From the NCBI GenBank assembly GCA_949299455.1, contig CASGAN010000011.1:1-45169 (forward strand): a stretch of 45,169 bases of DNA. Direction: 5' to 3'. The notes under the pieces were generated by a model, which ran no database searches, was not told the origin of the DNA, and was given only the letters and a program-made list of their open reading frames with translations. This stretch comes from an uncultured Oscillospiraceae bacterium. Lineage in GTDB: Bacteria; Bacillota; Clostridia; Oscillospirales; Ruminococcaceae. The position numbers were made by a program, and so were the translations under genes. Positions 1 to 7,075 of this stretch are shown in pieces; within the stretch, counting starts at the first letter, position 1; each line of letters starts with the position of its first letter.

Positions 1-22
1 GCAAAAGCCTGCACTTGAATAT

Positions 23-98
23 TCCTCCATAGCTCAGTCGGTAGAGCACCTGACTGTTAATCAGGGTGTCACTGGTTCGAGTCCAGTTGGGGGAGCCA
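23..98 (+). tRNA. tRNA-Asn (GTT)
   Basis: A full cloverleaf can be folded. The acceptor arms (TCCTCCA with TGGGGGA) pair, T8 and A9 are present, the D stem is GCTC/GAGC, the anticodon stem is CCTGA/TCAGG with loop CTGTTAA, and the T stem is ACTGG/CCAGT around TTCGAGT. The anticodon GTT reads Asn codons. The discriminator is G and the CCA end is encoded (96-98). A rho-independent terminator follows at once, so this is a single tRNA or the last of a cluster that begins left of the window. Confidence 0.97.
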
Positions 99-101
99 CA
101 C

Positions 102-137
102 CTGCGGTGAGCAACTTAATGCTTACCGCAGTTTTTT
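102..137 (+). terminator. Terminator after tRNA-Asn
   Basis: An 11-bp perfect stem (CTGCGGTGAGC with GCTTACCGCAG) around an 8-nt loop is followed by TTTTTT. It sits 4 nt after the tRNA CCA end. Confidence 0.9.
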
Positions 138-393
138 ATTTTATTGTGAGTGTTCTTTTAAAGTAGAATAGTGGAAACAGGCTTAGCCTGCGCAGGTGCG
201 CGTCGGAGATGAGAGAGGAAAGGCGGGCGTGCCCGCGGCGCGGGATGGATTGCTTTATTTTAATTCGTGATGTTCGTGCGCGAGGGAATCAGGCTTAGCC
301 TGCACCACAGGTGCGGACTTAGTTCGCGTGACATGCTCACGACAGATGTGCGTTGGAAGTGAGGAAAAAATGAGATTAGCCTTGCTAATGAAT
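138..393. repeat. Gene-free stretch with two copies of a palindromic repeat
   Basis: I see no credible gene between the tRNA terminator and the terminator of the membrane protein gene on the minus strand. The stretch holds two copies of the near-palindrome CAGGCTTAGCCTGC (178-191 and 290-303), each followed by a related tail containing CAGGTGCG and a G/A-rich end (roughly 192-222 and 304-370). A further small inverted repeat, ATTAGC-CTT-GCTAAT, lies at 374-388. The two minus-strand frames open here have no recognisable product. This may be a degenerate intergenic repeat family. Confidence 0.5.
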
Positions 394-425
394 ACAAAAA
401 AAACGGCACAGCCAGCAGCTGTGCC
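394..425 (-). terminator. Terminator of the flippase-like gene
   Basis: Read on the minus strand, GGCACAGC and GCTGTGCC form an 8-bp stem around a 5-nt loop, followed by GTTTTTTTT. It lies just beyond the stop codon of the membrane protein gene. Confidence 0.85.
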
Positions 426-447
426 ATTTTCATATTCAATAAAATAA

Positions 448-1488
448 TTAGTTTGTTGAGCAAGATGGTGTGCCTTTGCTGCCTTTCGTTTTTCGCAGTG
501 CGAATACAAACACACAAAGCCCAACAATGATCGGCAGATAGAACGTCAATAAACGCCATAATAATAGGATCAAATTGATGAGTGATGTATCTCTGAAAAA
601 GGGAGAAAAGAACGTATAGAAGCTATATTCTGCGCCGCCGGATGCACCCGGAAGCGGGACAAATGATGAGATCATCGTCACAAATGCCAGTGCACAGATT
701 ACAAGTACAGGGGATAGTGTGTCAACACGAAATGTTAAACATAAAAAATATGGAATTGAAAACTGTACTGTTAATTGAAGTGCTGTGAGCAAGAATGTTG
801 TAAACATCATGCGCAGGTGCTTGCGCAGCAGCAAAAAACCTTCGTGAAATTCTGCAAGCTCTTTTGCGACACGGTTTGTGATTTCATCCGGCTTTTTTAA
901 AAGCTTTAATTTGGTCAAAAGACGAATCACGCCAAAAGCAATTTTCTGCGTAAGATTTTTAAAAAAGCAAATGGCGAATAAAAAGAACATCACACCGGTA
1001 TTGATTAAAAAGCCGATAAACACAAGATAGCCAAATCCGCTGATTTGAGAAGAAAAATATTCCCATTTTGCGACTAAAACGACAATGGAATAAATGGTTA
1101 AAACAATTTGATACACAATAAATTTAATCAGCAGACAACTGCTGGAAATTCCAAGCGGGATTCCTGTTTTCGTCATATGATATGCCTGAACAGGCTGACC
1201 GCCGCTGGAAAACGGCGTAACGCAGTTAAACAGCTGACCGATCATTGAAGTGGTTACACTGGACCGAAAACGTTGTTTTTTATGGAAGCATCGTACAATC
1301 AAATGAAAGACACTACTTTCTAAAAGCCAAAACAAAATCATCAAAAGCAGCGCAACGAACAGCCATCCGAGATTTGCGATTTTAAACGTCCGTATAATGG
1401 TGTCCCATCCTGTTGACCAAATGACGTATCCAACCAGTGCGATCAAGAAGATCCCAAGAAAAATCAGATTTCTCTTTTTAAGTTCCAT
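448..1488 (-). CDS. Flippase-like integral membrane protein (LPG synthase TM / UPF0104 family)
   Basis: This 346-residue protein is almost entirely hydrophobic, with about eight predicted membrane segments and no soluble C-terminal domain. It matches the TIGR00374/LPG_synthase_TM family: the N-terminal half has the family pattern around residues 90-105 (PFSSGGQPVQAYHM) and the C-terminal half has a PLPGASGGAE block near residue 280. The family covers the membrane (flippase) part of MprF and stand-alone relatives thought to move lipids or lipid-linked sugars; the substrate is unknown here. It lies 11 bp after a glycosyltransferase gene on the same strand, so the two probably form one operon in which the enzyme makes a lipid-linked sugar and this protein moves it. 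That link is inference. It is too short to be a full MprF, because the aminoacyl-transferase domain is absent. Confidence 0.85.
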   Translation of the reverse strand: MELKKRNLIFLGIFLIALVGYVIWSTGWDTIIRTFKIANLGWLFVALLLMILFWLLESSVFHLIVRCFHKKQRFRSSVTTSMIGQLFNCVTPFSSGGQPVQAYHMTKTGIPLGISSSCLLIKFIVYQIVLTIYSIVVLVAKWEYFSSQISGFGYLVFIGFLINTGVMFFLFAICFFKNLTQKIAFGVIRLLTKLKLLKKPDEITNRVAKELAEFHEGFLLLRKHLRMMFTTFLLTALQLTVQFSIPYFLCLTFRVDTLSPVLVICALAFVTMISSFVPLPGASGGAEYSFYTFFSPFFRDTSLINLILLLWRLLTFYLPIIVGLCVFVFALRKTKGSKGTPSCSTN

Positions 1489-1499
1489 AATACTCCTCT

Positions 1500-2552
1500 C
1501 TATTTTGTGTGAGCCTGTTTTTTAGATTGCTCATCCATCACACGCGTGTAAAACGCATCCCACATGGAAAGAACGTGCTCCCGATTGTAGAAGAGATGTC
1601 CGCGCCAAGCATCTGCCTGTGCCTTTTCATAAAATGCAGGATCAGTTGCAAGGCGTTTTAATGCACGGACAAATCCGTCCAAATCCGGCTCTTTGACATA
1701 ATAATCAAATAAAATTGCTTCATAGATGGGGATGTCACGCAGAAGGAGCGGAATGTTGCAATTCATTGCTTCAAGAATTGTCATTGGGAACAGTTCCTCA
1801 AACGAAGGCAAAAACATCACATCGCCGAGATTATAAATGGTATTCATTTCGCTGCGATCGACAATGCCCGGAAAAACAAGATTTTTCGGCGGATTTGCAA
1901 CGATTTTTTCAATTTCAGCATATCCATCGGTGATTTTTCCAAACGAAAAGCCACCTGCCCATAAAAATTGAATGTCAGGAAGGCGTTTTGCGCATTCTAC
2001 AAAGTCAAAGACACCTTTGCGTGTTTGAAGCTGACCGGCACAAACGACTGTGAATTTGTTTGGATCTAAGCCGTATTTTTGACGGGCTGCTGTCTTTTCC
2101 GCTTTGGAAAACGGGAAAAAATCTTTTTCATTCACAAAATTCGGAATGTATGTAACCTTGCTGCGGTCAATGCCATATGCGGCAAGACGGTCGATGAAGT
2201 ACGGGTTGACGGTTACAAGATAATCCATACGGCCATAAAAGGACAGCAGATATTTATAAAACACTTTTTTAAAGAGCTTCGGCAATTTTAAACTCTGCTC
2301 CAGCGTTTCCGGTAAAAAGTGAACATAGCCAACCGTGCTGCCTTTTCGCTTTGCGCGTGAGATGGAGAGATAGAATGGAAAATTCACCGTATGATAATGA
2401 TTGATGTTTCCGGGCTTTTTGGAATTATATGTGACATAAAAACGATCAGATAATCCATTTTCAACCAAAGCAACTTGTTCTTTATATGCAGAAGCCACGC
2501 CTTGACATTGAACAGAATCTGCACGAGACATCATGTTGATGCAATATTTCAT
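1500..2552 (-). CDS. Glycosyltransferase family 4 (GT-B fold)
   Basis: This 350-residue cytoplasmic or membrane-associated retaining glycosyltransferase carries the GT4 signature in its C-terminal half. Residues 170-182 (VCAGQLQTRKG) form the nucleotide-sugar loop with Arg178/Lys179, and Glu253-x7-Glu261 (in EELFPMTILE) is the E-x7-E motif. The N-terminal half is the acceptor domain. The gene starts at an ATG preceded by AAAGGAA and by a good promoter, and is followed after 11 bp by a flippase-like membrane protein, which suggests a lipid acceptor such as diacylglycerol or a lipid-linked precursor. No capsule or wall-polymer cluster surrounds it. Donor and acceptor sugars cannot be read from the sequence. 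Confidence 0.88.
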   Translation of the reverse strand: MKYCINMMSRADSVQCQGVASAYKEQVALVENGLSDRFYVTYNSKKPGNINHYHTVNFPFYLSISRAKRKGSTVGYVHFLPETLEQSLKLPKLFKKVFYKYLLSFYGRMDYLVTVNPYFIDRLAAYGIDRSKVTYIPNFVNEKDFFPFSKAEKTAARQKYGLDPNKFTVVCAGQLQTRKGVFDFVECAKRLPDIQFLWAGGFSFGKITDGYAEIEKIVANPPKNLVFPGIVDRSEMNTIYNLGDVMFLPSFEELFPMTILEAMNCNIPLLLRDIPIYEAILFDYYVKEPDLDGFVRALKRLATDPAFYEKAQADAWRGHLFYNREHVLSMWDAFYTRVMDEQSKKQAHTK

Positions 2553-2625
2553 AAGTAAATTCCTTTCGTTTTTTACTTGCTAAATATTAACAAAATACGT
2601 ATCAATAACAAAGGTTCAATATATT

Positions 2626-2654
2626 ATAATACGATATTCCCCCTATAAAGTCAA
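2626..2654 (-). promoter_or_regulatory. Promoter for the glycosyltransferase-flippase operon
   Basis: On the minus strand TTGACT (2649-2654) and TATTAT (2626-2631) are separated by 17 nt, a sigma-A type promoter upstream of the glycosyltransferase start. It begins just past the stop codon of the glycosylase gene. Confidence 0.75.
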
Positions 2655-2677
2655 GGAAAAGGGGGAAAACGAAACGA

Positions 2678-3181
2678 TTACAGCAAAATTGTATGCAATG
2701 CACTCCTATAAACATCACATAACCGTTCCAGTGTATAATATCGGCAGTTTGCCGGACTTGTGGATGGCAGTTCAATGGCTTCACGCTTTGTCTGCGGCAG
2801 ACAATATTTTTTATAGAGCGCTGCCGCTTTTTTTCCTGTCGTAAAGATTGCGCGAATATCCGCGTGATTGAGAATGATCGATAAATCATTCGCCACAGGG
2901 TCTTTGATGCTTTGATCATCCGCACCGCGAATGGTGCAGGAGGCCAGCACATCCCATAGCGCAATGCCGTGCAAAAGTGCAAAAGTGCGCCGTTCTTCCG
3001 TTGTCTGTGGAACTTCTTCACCGAATACGGCGGCTAATACCGGCCAGAAGCGGTTTTGCGGATGGGCATAGTAAAATCCTTTTTCACGTGATTTCGGCGA
3101 CGGAATCGTCCCTAAAAACAGCACGCGGGACTGCGCATTGAAAACAGAAGAAAGTTCATGCAGTACAGTAGTTGAATCCAT
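2678..3181 (-). CDS. Uracil/hypoxanthine-DNA glycosylase (UDG superfamily)
   Basis: A 167-residue protein starting at the ATG at 3181, chosen because AAGGAG lies 9 nt upstream; the frame stays open 29 codons further but those residues are not family-like. It excises deaminated bases (hypoxanthine or uracil) from DNA as the first step of base excision repair. The N-terminal block FLGTIPSPKS and HPQNRFWPVL (about residues 22-50) resembles motif 1 of MUG and family-6 HDG glycosylases, and SPAN near residue 144 is the C-terminal motif. Family-6 enzymes use Asn in place of the usual Asp, and the NRFWP segment fits this. Preference for hypoxanthine (TIGR04274 type) is more likely than G:U mismatch, but this is inferred. 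Confidence 0.85.
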   Translation of the reverse strand: MDSTTVLHELSSVFNAQSRVLFLGTIPSPKSREKGFYYAHPQNRFWPVLAAVFGEEVPQTTEERRTFALLHGIALWDVLASCTIRGADDQSIKDPVANDLSIILNHADIRAIFTTGKKAAALYKKYCLPQTKREAIELPSTSPANCRYYTLERLCDVYRSALHTILL

Positions 3182-3279
3182 CCGATTTGCTCCTTTCGTG
3201 TTACAGCACCGTTTTTCGGCTGATAGTCTGTTATAGGTATTATACCGCGTTTGTGTATGCGTGTGCAAGCGCTGTAGTG

Positions 3280-3308
3280 TTGATTTTTGGCAGTGGGAGG
3301 GTTATACT
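3280..3308 (+). promoter_or_regulatory. Promoter for the TIGR01440 gene
   Basis: TTGATT (3280-3285) and TATACT (3303-3308) are separated by exactly 17 nt, 32 bp before the start codon. Confidence 0.7.
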
Positions 3309-3340
3309 TGACTTAATGGAAAAACGGGAGGCATACAGCA

Positions 3341-3892
3341 ATGGAAGAACAAATGAAACGGGAAGCGGCCGCTGCGGTGCGAGAGCTTATCGATACCGCA
3401 CATTTAAAAAGCGGACAGATTCTGGTGGTGGGATGCTCATCGAGCGAAATTGTCGGTGAGCGGATTGGTTCCCATTCGAGCGTTGATGCGGCAGGGGCAG
3501 TTGTGTCTGCGATTTTGCCGATATTAAAAGAACATGGGATTTATCTTGCAGCACAGTGCTGTGAGCACTTGAATCGTGCGCTGATCGTAGAACAAGCGTG
3601 TGCAGATGCATATGGCCTTGAGTGTGTGAATGTTGTCCCACAGCCAAAAGCAGGCGGGTCGTTTGCGACGGCAGTCTATGCGGCCTTTGAATCTCCTGTC
3701 GCGGTGGAGTCGATTCGTGCGCATGCAGGCATTGATATCGGCGATACGCTGATTGGCATGCATTTGCGCGCGGTAGCGGTGCCAGTGCGGCTGGCTGTAA
3801 AGCAAATCGGAGAAGCACACGTCACAGCAGCGCGTACCAGACTTAAATGTATCGGCGGCATTCGTGCGCACTATGACGAATCGCTGATGTAA
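3341..3892 (+). CDS. TIGR01440 / UPF0340 family protein (YwlG-like)
   Basis: A 183-residue soluble protein with the compact alpha/beta pattern of the UPF0340 (DUF436) family, which is widespread in Bacillota but has no proven activity. Family marks include VVGCSSSE near residue 29, the AQCCEHLNRA block near 73-82, PQPKAGGSFAT near 102-112 and the C-terminal GGIRAHYD. The conserved Cys/His residues suggest a catalytic or metal site. The start ATG follows GGGAGG by 9 nt. The gene is monocistronic, with its own promoter and a terminator shared with the convergent amidase gene. Family membership is firm; function is unknown. Confidence 0.9.
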   Translation: MEEQMKREAAAAVRELIDTAHLKSGQILVVGCSSSEIVGERIGSHSSVDAAGAVVSAILPILKEHGIYLAAQCCEHLNRALIVEQACADAYGLECVNVVPQPKAGGSFATAVYAAFESPVAVESIRAHAGIDIGDTLIGMHLRAVAVPVRLAVKQIGEAHVTAARTRLKCIGGIRAHYDESLM

Positions 3893-3893
3893 G

Positions 3894-3928
3894 AAAAACA
3901 GCCATCCGTTTAAGGATGGCTGTTTTTT
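3894..3928. terminator. Bidirectional terminator between convergent genes
   Basis: CAGCCATCC pairs with GGATGGCTG around a 6-nt loop, with TTTTTT on the plus side and AAAAA on the other, so it can end both the rightward TIGR01440 transcript and the leftward nitrilase-family transcript. Confidence 0.88.
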
Positions 3929-4823
3929 AATATTCCCGCAGGAATGGCGGGGAGATTTCGGTTGAGAGTAATGGGGCATAGGTTTCCGGACGGCGGAATG
4001 TATTGCCCATCATCTCGCTCTCACGGTAGGCACGCAGTGCGTCTAAGTCGTAGTCGGCAAACAATATCCCTTCCTCCATTTCGCTTGCCAGACATAAAGT
4101 GGGGTCAACTGCATTCGTATCGTCTTCCCACTGGATTGGGCTGTATGCGCACGAGCATCCAGCACCTACACCCGGTGGATTTGCCATGATGACACCCACC
4201 ATGTTTTCATACGCACGGACACACAGTGTACGCAGCCGCGGTGCCATGATGGTGCAGTCGTTTGGAACGACGATCAGTTCTGCGCCTTTGAGCATCAGAA
4301 TGCGTGCACTTTCAGGATATTCCCGGTCATAACAGATCATTGCGCCGATTTTCACGCCGTCTACTTCGCCGACGAAAAAATCATTGCCTGGTTCAATCAT
4401 TTTTTCAAAGGAAAACGCACAGGTATGCACTTTGTGATATACAAACTGGATTTCTCCGGCTTTGTCGATGAGTATAGCTGTGTTATGGGGACGTTCTGTT
4501 CCTTTTGTCAGTGCAGTGATCAGTACGCCGATTCGATGCGTTTTTGCGGCATGGCGGATCGTTTGGAAAGTATCATCTGTGAGTAAAAGCGCTTGTACTT
4601 TCCATGATTGGTAGGCAGGATGCATCTGCAAAACAGAAAAGGGAAGCGTTTCATCGACTTCGGGAAACGCGTATCCTGTTAAAAAGCATTCAGGAAACAG
4701 GACAAGATCCGCGTGGTTTGACGCTGCTTCCTCGATCATTTGTAATGCAGTTTGCGTATTTTCTCTGACTGCAAATGGAGTACTTTTTTGCTGCACAATT
4801 CCGATGCGAAACGATTTGTTCAC
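3927..4823 (-). CDS. Carbon-nitrogen hydrolase (nitrilase superfamily amidase)
   Basis: A 298-residue enzyme with the full nitrilase-superfamily triad: Glu45 in VLFPECF, Lys131 in YHKVH and Cys164 in MICYDREYPE. Members cleave amide or nitrile C-N bonds of small molecules (N-carbamoyl amines, omega-amides and similar). The start is a GTG at 4823, selected because AAGGAGG lies 7 nt upstream. The residues after Cys164 (DREYPESAR) are like those of carbon-nitrogen hydrolases rather than true nitrilases. It stands alone between a convergent terminator and the sugar operon, so context does not suggest a substrate. Confidence 0.88.
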   Translation of the reverse strand: MNKSFRIGIVQQKSTPFAVRENTQTALQMIEEAASNHADLVLFPECFLTGYAFPEVDETLPFSVLQMHPAYQSWKVQALLLTDDTFQTIRHAAKTHRIGVLITALTKGTERPHNTAILIDKAGEIQFVYHKVHTCAFSFEKMIEPGNDFFVGEVDGVKIGAMICYDREYPESARILMLKGAELIVVPNDCTIMAPRLRTLCVRAYENMVGVIMANPPGVGAGCSCAYSPIQWEDDTNAVDPTLCLASEMEEGILFADYDLDALRAYRESEMMGNTFRRPETYAPLLSTEISPPFLREY

Positions 4824-4846
4824 TGCACTCGCCTCCTTTTTCTCTT

Positions 4847-4875
4847 ATTATAGCGAAAAAGAAAAATCCATGCAA
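4847..4875 (-). promoter_or_regulatory. Promoter for the amidase gene, nested in the upstream terminator
   Basis: On the minus strand TTGCAT (4870-4875) and TATAAT (4847-4852) are spaced 17 nt apart. The -35 lies inside the stem of the isomerase terminator, so the end of one gene and the start of the next share DNA. Confidence 0.75.
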
Positions 4876-4899
4876 TCCTTTTGGGGATTGCATGGATTT
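4852..4899 (-). terminator. Terminator of the sugar operon
   Basis: A 15-nt arm (4885-4899) pairs with 4864-4878 around a short loop. Read on the minus strand it is followed by TTTTTCTTTTTCG. It ends the xylulokinase/DUF4867/isomerase transcript. Confidence 0.85.
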
Positions 4900-4916
4900 T
4901 GTGATTCGATGTTTAA

Positions 4917-6389
4917 TCAGCAGAACGGGTTCTCGTTCGGATACGGCAGGGATTTCGGACGGTTATATGCGATGTCCGCAATGCCTAAGAAATTAAACAG
5001 CGAGAACAGTGCTTTGCCGCAGTGCGAGAATGCAACTGCGCCGTGATGCGGATACTGTTTTTCTACGAGCACATAGCGGTAGAAACGATCCATCTCCGGA
5101 ATTGCAAAGACGCCGATGCTGCCGAAGCTGCGGGATGCAACGTCGAGTGTCTGACCCTGTGCGATGTATGCTTTCAGTTCACCCGAAGCGGTACCCTGCA
5201 GACGGAAGAAGGTGATGTCGCTTGCAGCGATGTCGCCTTCCATAGTGCCGCGGGTGATGTCCGGCTCAGGCAGTTCCGGCTCAAGCTGACGTTTCATGAT
5301 GAGCTGATAGCCCATGTGCGGGTTTTTCAGTCGGCAAGCCGGTGTGTTGCCGCAGTGGAAGCCCATGAAGGTTTCATCCAGGCGGAAGTCATAACGGCCT
5401 TTGATATCCTCATCATAGATGGAAGCCGGTACGCTGTTGTTGACGTCGAGCAGGGTAACCGATTCACCAGTGACACAGATGCCGATGTATTCGCTCAGTG
5501 CGCCGAAGATGTCGACCTCACAGCTGACCGGAATGCCTCTTTCAGTCAGGCGGCTGTTGACATAGCACGGAACGAAGCCGAACTCGGTCTGGAATGCCGG
5601 CCAGCATTTGTTTGCAAATGCAATATAGTCACGGGTGCCTTTGTGCTCTTCTGCCCAGTCGAGGAGTGTGAGCTCATACTGTGCCAAACGCGGCAGAACG
5701 CCTTTGTACGGATTATTTTCGCCGAGCTCTGCTGCCATTTCTGCCATGAGTGCCGGAATACGCTCATCGTTTGCGTGTGCACGGTAAGCAACGAGCAGGT
5801 CAAGCTCGGAGTTTTCCTCTACCTCAACGCCCAAGTCAAACAGCGGTTTGATCGGTGCGTTGCAAGCGAAAAAGTCGCTCGGACGCGGACCGAAGGTGAT
5901 GATTTTGAGCGAACGCAGGCCGAGCAGTGCGGTTGCAACCGGAATAAACTCTGCGATCATTTTTGCGATATCGGAAGCGGTTCCAACCGGATACGGCGGA
6001 ATGAATGCTTTGATGTTGCGCAGTCCTAAGTTGTACGAGCAGTTGAGCATACCGCAGTAAGCGTCGCCGCGGCCGTTGATCATGTCGCCGTCGCCCTCAG
6101 CAGCAGCCACATACATCACAGGACCGTCGAAATACTGTGCAAGCATCGTTTCCGGTGTTTCCGGACCGAAGTTGCCAAGATAGACGCACAATGCATTGAC
6201 GCCGTTTGCTTTGACATCTTCGATTGCTTTTTTGACGTCTGCTTCGGTTTCAACAGTAACCGGGCAGTCGTACAGTTCGCCGTCATACGCGTTTACGATT
6301 GCATGGCGGCGGCGCTCAGAGAGCGAGATCGGGAAACATCCGCGGCTTACGGAGATGATTCCCATTTTGACAGCAGGAATGTTGTTCAT
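4917..6389 (-). CDS. L-fucose/L-arabinose isomerase family protein
   Basis: A 490-residue protein of the FucI/AraA-like ketol-isomerase superfamily, which interconverts aldoses and ketoses with a Mn2+ ion. It is shorter than classical L-fucose isomerase (about 590) and similar in length to the L-arabinose isomerase group. The N-terminal Rossmann-like domain (VKMGIISVSRG, residues 7-17) is followed by the large middle domain and a C-terminal beta domain. Conserved acidic residues near CEVDIFGALSEY (about 300) and the HHGAVAF segment near 460 are candidate metal ligands, judged by pattern only. It is the last gene of an operon with a DUF4867 protein and a xylulokinase, so its ketose product is probably phosphorylated by that kinase. 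The substrate is uncertain; a FucI-like sulfoquinovose isomerase is a less likely alternative. AAAGGAG lies 8 nt before the ATG. Confidence 0.82.
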   Translation of the reverse strand: MNNIPAVKMGIISVSRGCFPISLSERRRHAIVNAYDGELYDCPVTVETEADVKKAIEDVKANGVNALCVYLGNFGPETPETMLAQYFDGPVMYVAAAEGDGDMINGRGDAYCGMLNCSYNLGLRNIKAFIPPYPVGTASDIAKMIAEFIPVATALLGLRSLKIITFGPRPSDFFACNAPIKPLFDLGVEVEENSELDLLVAYRAHANDERIPALMAEMAAELGENNPYKGVLPRLAQYELTLLDWAEEHKGTRDYIAFANKCWPAFQTEFGFVPCYVNSRLTERGIPVSCEVDIFGALSEYIGICVTGESVTLLDVNNSVPASIYDEDIKGRYDFRLDETFMGFHCGNTPACRLKNPHMGYQLIMKRQLEPELPEPDITRGTMEGDIAASDITFFRLQGTASGELKAYIAQGQTLDVASRSFGSIGVFAIPEMDRFYRYVLVEKQYPHHGAVAFSHCGKALFSLFNFLGIADIAYNRPKSLPYPNENPFC

Positions 6390-6417
6390 TGTAAAGACTC
6401 CTTTATGTATTTAGATT

Positions 6418-7056
6418 TTAAATTAAGCGGTCGATGTTGATGTTGTCGCCAGTCAGACCCACATATGCGCCGTTTTTCGCTTCCGGTGCATCTTCGTGAG
6501 CAATGAGCCATTTGTTTTTGGCAAACAGCAGGCGGTCTTCGCTTTCGTCACTGCCGTTTTCCGGTTTTGCTTCGTTTGTGCCTTTCGGCAGAATCACAGC
6601 AACGCGGAAGCCTGCGCCTTTATACGCACTGCACGGTGCATAGTGGAGCGTTGTTGCATACAATTCGACGAGCGTGCCTGCCGGAACGCAGAACGCGTGA
6701 ACATTCGAGGTGGACAGCTTGCCGTCTTTGATTTCGTCCTGTTTTGCAAGCAACAGTACAATATCATCAGCAGCAGCGTTTAACTCGCTGTCACGGTGAT
6801 ATTCCACACAGTTGAGCATGGTGTTTGTGCCGTTGCAGTAGCCGATTTGAATCGGCATGCCGCCGTAAAAACGGTTTTGCAGAGCATCAAACAATGGCAG
6901 TGCTTCGAGTGACTTGTCAGACGGCACGTAAACAACGCCATCTGACGGGCAGTCGGTTGTTTCTTTTAAGGAAGCGAACAGTGCAGCGGTATCATAGCCT
7001 TTGATGACGCGGCCATAGGCACCAAACGCTTCGTCAAATACGGAATAAAGTTTCAT
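6418..7056 (-). CDS. DUF4867 family protein, sugar-operon associated
   Basis: A 212-residue soluble protein of the DUF4867 family, seen in Clostridia beside sugar isomerases and sugar kinases. The middle part has a cupin-like beta pattern with histidines: NCVEYHRDSE near residue 84, SNVHAFCVPAGT near 117-128 and TTLHYAPC near 135. This resembles the ureidoglycolate-lyase/cupin fold and may bind a sugar or a metal; that reading is inference. It lies between xylulokinase (19 bp upstream) and the isomerase (28 bp downstream) on one transcript, so a role in handling the same sugar, for example as a mutarotase, epimerase or isomerase partner, is plausible. No activity is known to me. Confidence 0.8.
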   Translation of the reverse strand: MKLYSVFDEAFGAYGRVIKGYDTAALFASLKETTDCPSDGVVYVPSDKSLEALPLFDALQNRFYGGMPIQIGYCNGTNTMLNCVEYHRDSELNAAADDIVLLLAKQDEIKDGKLSTSNVHAFCVPAGTLVELYATTLHYAPCSAYKGAGFRVAVILPKGTNEAKPENGSDESEDRLLFAKNKWLIAHEDAPEAKNGAYVGLTGDNINIDRLI

Positions 7057-7075
7057 ATTGGTTCATCCTTTCTTC

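Noticed and set aside
255-559. Two minus-strand open frames of 90 and 99 codons at the end of the flippase-like gene
   Set aside because: They overlap the real gene and its terminator, have no ribosome site and no recognisable product.
5022-6029. 335-codon plus-strand frame opposite the isomerase gene
   Set aside because: It is an antisense shadow: a Cys-rich composition without family pattern, no ribosome site, and the opposite frame is a clear isomerase.
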